Assembly: GCA_029339195.1 (NCBI GenBank) | Contig: JAPTJF010000161.1 | Span: forward strand, 56,546 to 120,545 | Length of the DNA: 64,000 nt | Origin: Micractinium sp. NFX-FRZ | Taxonomy: Eukaryota; Chlorophyta; Trebouxiophyceae; Chlorellales; Chlorellaceae | Direction: 5' to 3' | Shown: positions 59,081 through 64,000 of the stretch, in pieces | Position numbering within the stretch: position 1 is the first letter of the stretch | How the letters are laid out: each line of letters opens with the position of its first letter | The notes under the pieces: generated by a model | Databases searched by the model: none | Seen by the model: the letters and a program-made list of their open reading frames with translations, nothing else | What the model was told of the DNA's origin: nothing | Made by a program: the position numbers and the translations under genes

Positions 59081-62000
59081 ATGCTGTATGTAGACAAGGT
59101 GCGCGGTTGACTCTTGGGCGCGCGCCGGGCGGTGGCACGGGGCAGGCAGCGGGACTAGGCGGGGCCTGCCGCCACTGCGCTGCCCGCCGACCCGCTGGCC
59201 GCCGTCGATCAGCAATCGAAGCTTGACAAGTGCTGCCCTTCCCCTGCCTGCAGTACCGGCCCAAGACGCTGGACCAGTTCCAGCTGCACTGTGATGTGGC
59301 ACAGAACCTGCAGAAGCTGGTGAGGGCGGGGGAGTGTGGCGGCATGCCGGAAGGGCAGCAGCGTGCAGGAGAGGGCTGCCGCGTGGTTGGGATGCCTGCT
59401 CCCCTGCCGCTGCGGGCGTGCTGCCGCACCTGGGCCTGCATCCTGTACCGCCCTGCCCCGTTCAATCTGCTCCTGCTGTTCAAAACGTGCCAGCATTGAG
59501 TCAGCACCGCTAGGGCTGGTGCCCCATCCTCGCTTGCGTCTCCGCTTCCCGCCGCTGGCACCGACAGCCGCCGCCGCTCCCCCGCCCCTCCCTAGGTGGT
59601 GAATGGCGACTGCCCGCACACGCTGTTCTACGGGCCTCCGGGGGCGGGCAAGAAGACGCTGATCCTGGCGCTGCTGCGTGAGATGTACGGGCCAGGAGTG
59701 GAGAAGGTGGGTAGCCGCTGAGCCCGGGGAATTCTGTGAACAGCACACTCATTGTGATAGTGGCTGCGCCTGCTTGCTTGCTTGTCGGTGTCAACATTCT
59801 GTTACTTGGGCGCTCTTCGCAGGATGTAGGTTGTGGAGAGGGTGGGGCAGAGGGCTGCTGGGGAGGGCGGGCTGCAGCAGAGCACGGGCAGGGCATGGAG
59901 GGGGCGGGCAGGGTGGTGCTGGGGTAGCAGAGAAGCAAGGCAGGCAGATGGGGAGGGCTGGGCCTGGAATAGGTGGACAGGCCACATTGTGCTATATTGC
60001 CATATTGTGCACAGCCGGCCGGCGGTTTGTGGGATGTGTATTTAAGTTGATTACAAGCTCTGAAGGGCCCAGCAGGCCCTCCATTCACCCGCTCCTCTCC
60101 CCACCTCCTCTCCCTGCCTGTTCCCCTCTTGCAGCTCAGGGTGGAGTGCAAGCCGTGGAAGATCCAACCGCCCCTCCCTCTTGAGCCTCCCCCACAGCCC
60201 CCGCTTCCTCCCGGCTCCTCACCCTGCCTCGCCCCTCCCTGCCTGTTTGTGTTGCGTGCCTGCAGCTCAAGGTGGAGTGCAAGCCGTGGAAGATCCAGCT
60301 GCCCAGCCGCACCCTGGAGCTGGAGTTCACCACTGTGAGCAGTGCATACCACGTGGAGATGAACCCCTCGGATGTGGGCAACAACGACAGGTGGGGCAAG
60401 AGGGCGTGCCCAGCAATGAATGCTTATGAGCTGGGTTGCGGGGTGGCATGCATGGGTGGGTGACGTTATGGGGGAACCCATCGGATGTCGGCAGCAACGA
60501 CAGATGGGGCCAGGGAAGCGGAAAGAGAGGGAAATAGGGAGGTGTAGGCCGGATAATGTATGTGGAGACAAGCCCCTGGGATGTGGGCACCACCGGCAGG
60601 TGCGGAGGAGCTCACTCCCAGACGGGGGGGTGGCGTGCGGGCAGAGGAGAAGGGGGCACCCTCCTCGCATGCGGGCCACAACAACCTGCACCTGCCCTGC
60701 CTCCTGGCAGGAGCATGCCCCACCAATCGTTCAACAGAACATCGCTGTTCGCCACTGCTGACCTGCACATTCCGAGCTGCCACCAATGCTATTGCCATGC
60801 TATGTCTCCACGCTTCCCGCTCTTGCAGGTATGTGGTGCAGGAGATCATCAAGGAGATGGCCAAGAGCCGGCCCATCGGGGCAGACGGGCAGCAGGGGTT
60901 CAAGGTGGGCGGCGCCAGGGGGGGGGGGGAGGGGGGGTGCGGGAGGGCAGAGAGCCAGCGCAGGGGGGCCTAGGGCAGGGTGTGCAAGGGGCACGGCGCA
61001 GAGTGCAGGCATTGCACGGGGCCGGCGTGGCGGGGGGGACCAGAGTGCTGCCTTTGGGCCGCCTCGACCCTCCACCCCCTTGCCCCTCTTCATCTCGCTC
61101 CTCCCCGCCCTCCCCGCCCCCCGACACCCCCCCAACCCCTTCTTGCTCCCCAGTTGCTTGATTCCAAGCAAAGGGGGCCGGCTGAGCGAGAGAAGAGTGC
61201 CCCCTCTCATGCCCACCTGTCTCCTCGCCTCCTCTCACGGACTCTTTCTCCCTCCTCCACCTCCTCTCCCACCCCACCCCCACCGCAGGTGCTGGTGCTG
61301 AACGAGGTGGACCGGCTGAGCAAGGAGGCGCAGCACTCGCTGCGCCGCACGATGGAGAAGTACTCTTCGGCCTGCCGCCTCGTCATGTCCTGCAACAACG
61401 TGTCAAAGGTGAGAGGAGGGGGCCGGCGTGTGATGTGAAGCAACAAAGTGTTCGGACGTGCAAGAGACGGGGCTCAGCGGGCAGCAGAGCACAAGGCAGC
61501 AGCTCTCACCTCATGAGCGGCGGTTCCAGGCGGTGTATGGTTGTGCCGCACCCCTGCCCTATGCAACCCCCAGCCCGTGCCATCACGGCGCCAAGCCTTG
61601 CATCAACCTCGCACCTCCTCACACCCCCCTGCCCCGCCTCCCCGGCTGCCGCCGTTTGCACTCACCTGCGCCGGCTGGCGCCCGCGCCCTTGTGCTGCCC
61701 CTGCGCCGGCAGCTCACCAATCCACACACTCCCTCGCTGCCTTCTCCCACCTGGCACTCACCCTCCCCTGCTTTCACCCCCTCACCCCCCACCTCCCACC
61801 CCGCCAGGTCATCGAGCCTGTGCGCAGCCGCTGCCTGTGCATCCGCGTGGCCGCCCCCAGCCATGACGCCATTGCCGCCCAGCTGGCCACCGTGGCGGTT
61901 CGCGAGAAGCTGGCGCTGCCGGCGGCGCTGGCGCAGCGGCTGGCGGGCGGGTGCGACCGCAACCTGCGGCGGGCTCTGCTGAGCCTGGAGGCGTGCAAGG

Positions 62001-62897
62001 TGGCGCAGTCGCCGCTGGCGGAGGATCAGGCGGTGGCGGAGCCAGACTGGGAGCTGTACATCAAGGTGTGTGGGGGTGGGGGCAGTACAGGGCGCGGGGC
62101 ATGGGGGCTGTACAGGTTTGGTGATGCAGGGCCGGTGGGGCAACAGTTTATTGGGCTGGATGGGTGGAAGGTGGCACAGCCGCCGCTGCTGGAGGCTCAA
62201 GACCGGGTGCTGTGCATCAGGGTGGGGTGGGGCAGTACAGAGCGCGGTGCGGGGTACGGGGTCTGTGCTGCTGTGCTCACCATGCCCGCGTGCTAGGAGC
62301 AGACTCACCGCCGCCCAATGCTGTGCTGTGCTGTGCTGTGGTGCAGGAGATTGCGGCAGACGTGCTGGGCGAGCAGTCGCCCAAGCGACTGTACCAAGTG
62401 CGGCTAAAGCTGTACGAGCTGCTGGTCAACTGCATACCGCCAGAGGTGAGGAGGGGCACCAATTTTGTGTGAGGAGGCAGTACGACCAGGGTGCGATGCC
62501 GGTGAGCTTCATAGCGCCAGGCGTAGGGAGGCTCGGGGTGGGGTGAGGTGTGCGGGTGGCACTGGCGCTGCCACCCCCCTTCGCTCTGCCCTCAACGCCT
62601 CATGCCGTGCCACGCGCCGCTGCTCTGTGGCACACGCCGCTGCTCTCTGCTGCTTCATGTGCTGCGGCGCGCAAGCTGGCGCTGCGGATGCCCCCAACCT
62701 CAACCAAATGGGCTGTGCTGTTGCTGGCCTGCATTCCCTCCCGCTGGTGCTGCCCTGAATCAAATGGGCTGCGCTGGCTTGCGTGCCCCCTCCAGGTTGT
62801 GCTGCGCAAGCTGGCGCTGGCGCTGCTGCCCCGGTTGGATGACGAGCTCAAGCACAGCACAGCGGAGGATGCGGCGCTGTACGAGCACCGGCTGCAG
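59081..62897 (+). CDS. RFC3: Replication factor C subunit 3, last exon not seen
   Basis: Exons 59081-59098, 59254-59319, 59596-59706, 60266-60390, 60829-60904, 61289-61408, 61808-62065, 62347-62445 and 62796-62897 give 325 residues in frame. RFC3 (human name; yeast Rfc5) is a small subunit of the RFC clamp loader that places PCNA on DNA. Landmarks are [14 protein letters not shown], Walker [10 protein letters not shown] (41-49), [51 protein letters not shown], the SRC motif in EPVRSRC (179-181), [16 protein letters not shown] and the C-terminal [15 protein letters not shown] and YEHRLQ. Family members have about 30 more residues after EHRLQ; these are not in the window, so the gene continues past the end or is interrupted. 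Introns after exons 3, 4 and 7 carry copies of exon edges. Confidence 0.95.
60131..60297. repeat. Duplicated exon 4 start with acceptor in RFC3
   Basis: Bases 60131-60166 and 60262-60297 agree at 35 of 36 positions (GCAG plus codons [11 protein letters not shown]), an offset of 131 bp. Only the second opens the conserved exon. Confidence 0.92.
60346..60606. repeat. Three copies of RFC3 exon 4 end
   Basis: The true exon end ([11 protein letters not shown], 60358-60391) is followed in the intron by two diverged copies, at about 60474-60513 (CATCGGATGTCGGCAGCAAC) and 60557-60605 (codons like [13 protein letters not shown], then CAGGTGCGG). Confidence 0.8.
61986..62275. repeat. Duplicated exon 7 end with donor in RFC3
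   Basis: Exon 7 end plus intron start (about 61986-62113) recurs at about 62157-62265. Both hold AAGGTGGC(A/G)CAG, CGCCGCTG, CTGT(A/G)CATCA, a GT donor and a following GGGGGCAGTACAG-like string. The copy has a gap of about 12 bases. Confidence 0.8.
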
Positions 62898-64000
62898 GTG
62901 AGGGAGGGGAGGAAAAGTGCAGGCCAGCAGGGGGTGGGGGCAGGGCCACATCAAATTTTTCCTTAGGGGGACCCGAAGGGAGTTTCCCCCGGTCTCAATT
63001 CTGCACCATTCTCCCTCGGACTTTCACCTGTCCCCTTCACACACTCTTTTCTAGAACTGGACAATAGGGATTGCGCGGGGGCTGCCCGTGCGGGCCGTCC
63101 CATTGCCGAGGTCCTTCGCTCGTTCGTTTGAGGCTGTTCCCCATTGTCAGAACCTTCTTTACGTGTCTTAGAGCCAGCTGCCAGCGGCCGGGCGCCCAAA
63201 AACGCCCTGAGAGCGCGGGCGAAACTCCCCCGCGGGCCAAAGGCAAACGCGCCGGGAGAGCCCGCTGAGGCGCTCCTGTCCCGCCCAGTATGTGGGGTAT
63301 CGATACAAGTGCAGAAGGCACTAGCTGCGCCGCGGCCAAAGACGCTGCAGCACTGTGCCGCGGGCGACGGCAGGCCCCCGCCGGCGCGCGCCTGCGCCCA
63401 GGCAGCAGCGTGCTGGTGGGGGCCACATACTTGCTTCCCTGAACTCCTAGCTCACTGTTTGGAGTCTCAGGAATGCCGGGCATGGAAAAGCTTGTGCCAG
63501 GCAAGCGGGATTAGCCCAGCAAGTCTGCTGACGCCCACGCCGTCGGGCTGGCGGCCGAGGCGCCTCTGCCGTTGGGGCGCTGCGAGCGGCAGCCAGAGCG
63601 CGGACCAGAATGTGCTGCGCAGCCTGCAGCGGCCGCAGACGACCCGTGGGGTTTCTGGTACTGCTGGCTGACACTGCCTCTGTAGTGGGTGTTGCTGCCG
63701 TCAGCCCAGCCGCTGCCGCCGCCGCCGCGCCGGGCGGCAGTCATGGACTAGAACCGGGGAGGCTGCCGCCCCTTTCGGAGTGTTTCTGTCGCAAAACCAA
63801 CTGGTATGAAAGAGTGCTGACCGACTAAAAAGAGAGGCGCGGGACATCCCGAGCACATGCCTGCCAGGGAGTCTGCTCTTTTGAACCGCTGCGCGGTTCA
63901 AAGGACTCCCGGCATGCATGCGAACCTCAAGCAAAGCAAAGAGCCCGGCTCCGGCCGTCCCAGCGGCCCGGCCAACATGCCGCGGGGCATGCGGCCCGCC
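62898..64000. other. Terminal 1.1 kb: long RFC3 intron or inserted element
   Basis: After the exon 9 donor (GTGAGG at 62898) no RFC3-like exon is found. From about 62967 the texture changes: fewer CAG/GCTGG strings, more TTC/CTT, and two clear inverted repeats, at 63880-63902 (TTTGAACCGC/GCGGTTCAAA with a 3-nt loop) and 63976-63991 (CATGCC/GGCATG). A 175-codon plus frame (63144-63671) and a 77-codon minus frame (63701-63934) have no recognised domain. A transposable element or LTR is possible; this is unproven. Confidence 0.4.

Noticed and set aside
60127..60180. First copy of RFC3 exon 4 start as the true exon
   Set aside because: After twelve shared codons it loses similarity and frame; the second copy continues with conserved RFC3 sequence.
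62967..63132. Sequence after TTTTTCCTTAG as the last RFC3 exon
   Set aside because: The acceptor is plausible, but the encoded GDPKGVSPGLNSAPFSL has no likeness to the RFC3 C-terminus.

Overview
The window is 64 kb of nuclear DNA from a green alga, most likely a trebouxiophyte of the Chlorella/Micractinium type. Supporting signs: high GC content; genes broken into many small exons by short GT-AG introns; best protein resemblance to plant and algal families (AMT1-type ammonium transporter, TGD4, plant-type FMN-binding protein); and TGTAA poly(A) motifs, the usual green algal signal, after most stop codons. No bacterial operons, rRNA, tRNA or CRISPR array were seen.

Thirteen protein-coding genes can be supported. 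Left to right: the 3' end of a SnoaL-like protein (1-878, +); an Argonaute with an RGG-rich N-terminus (1695-13543, -); a proline-rich two-helix membrane protein (14463-15982, +); a secreted GIN/DUF2807-type protein (16885-20243, -); an AMT1-type ammonium transporter (21611-27151, -); a plastid-type pyridoxamine-phosphate-oxidase-like FMN-binding protein (29270-31506, -); a polytopic RING-H2 E3 ligase of the HRD1/gp78 type (31811-35610, +); S-formylglutathione hydrolase (36174-39081, -); replicative helicase subunit MCM7 (40006-45792, +); a TGD4-like plastid lipid-transfer protein (46303-50822, +); the rRNA-processing factor EFG1 (51437-54159, +); an F-box/cyclin-box protein resembling cyclin F (55376-57580, -); and clamp-loader subunit RFC3 (59081-62897, +), whose last short exon is not visible. 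The final 1.1 kb looks unlike the rest and may be a long intron or an inserted element.

Functionally this is an ordinary mixed chromosomal segment. MCM7, RFC3 and the cyclin F-like protein all concern DNA replication or the cell cycle, and E2F-consensus octamers lie upstream of MCM7 and of the cyclin gene. Exon coordinates were derived by hand from splice sites, reading frame and family conservation. Frame closure was checked in full for MCM7, RFC3 (up to the last exon), TGD4, EFG1, SFGH, the RING ligase, the cyclin gene, the FMN-binding gene and the proline-rich gene.

The most unusual structure is not a gene. In most of the genes, introns hold a diverged or near-identical extra copy of the neighbouring exon edge (exon end plus donor, or acceptor plus exon start), displaced by roughly 80-130 bp. 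Other points of interest are an MCM7 that has lost all four zinc-ribbon cysteines, a 9-nt microexon next to the first catalytic aspartate of Argonaute, and a GC-AG intron in EFG1.
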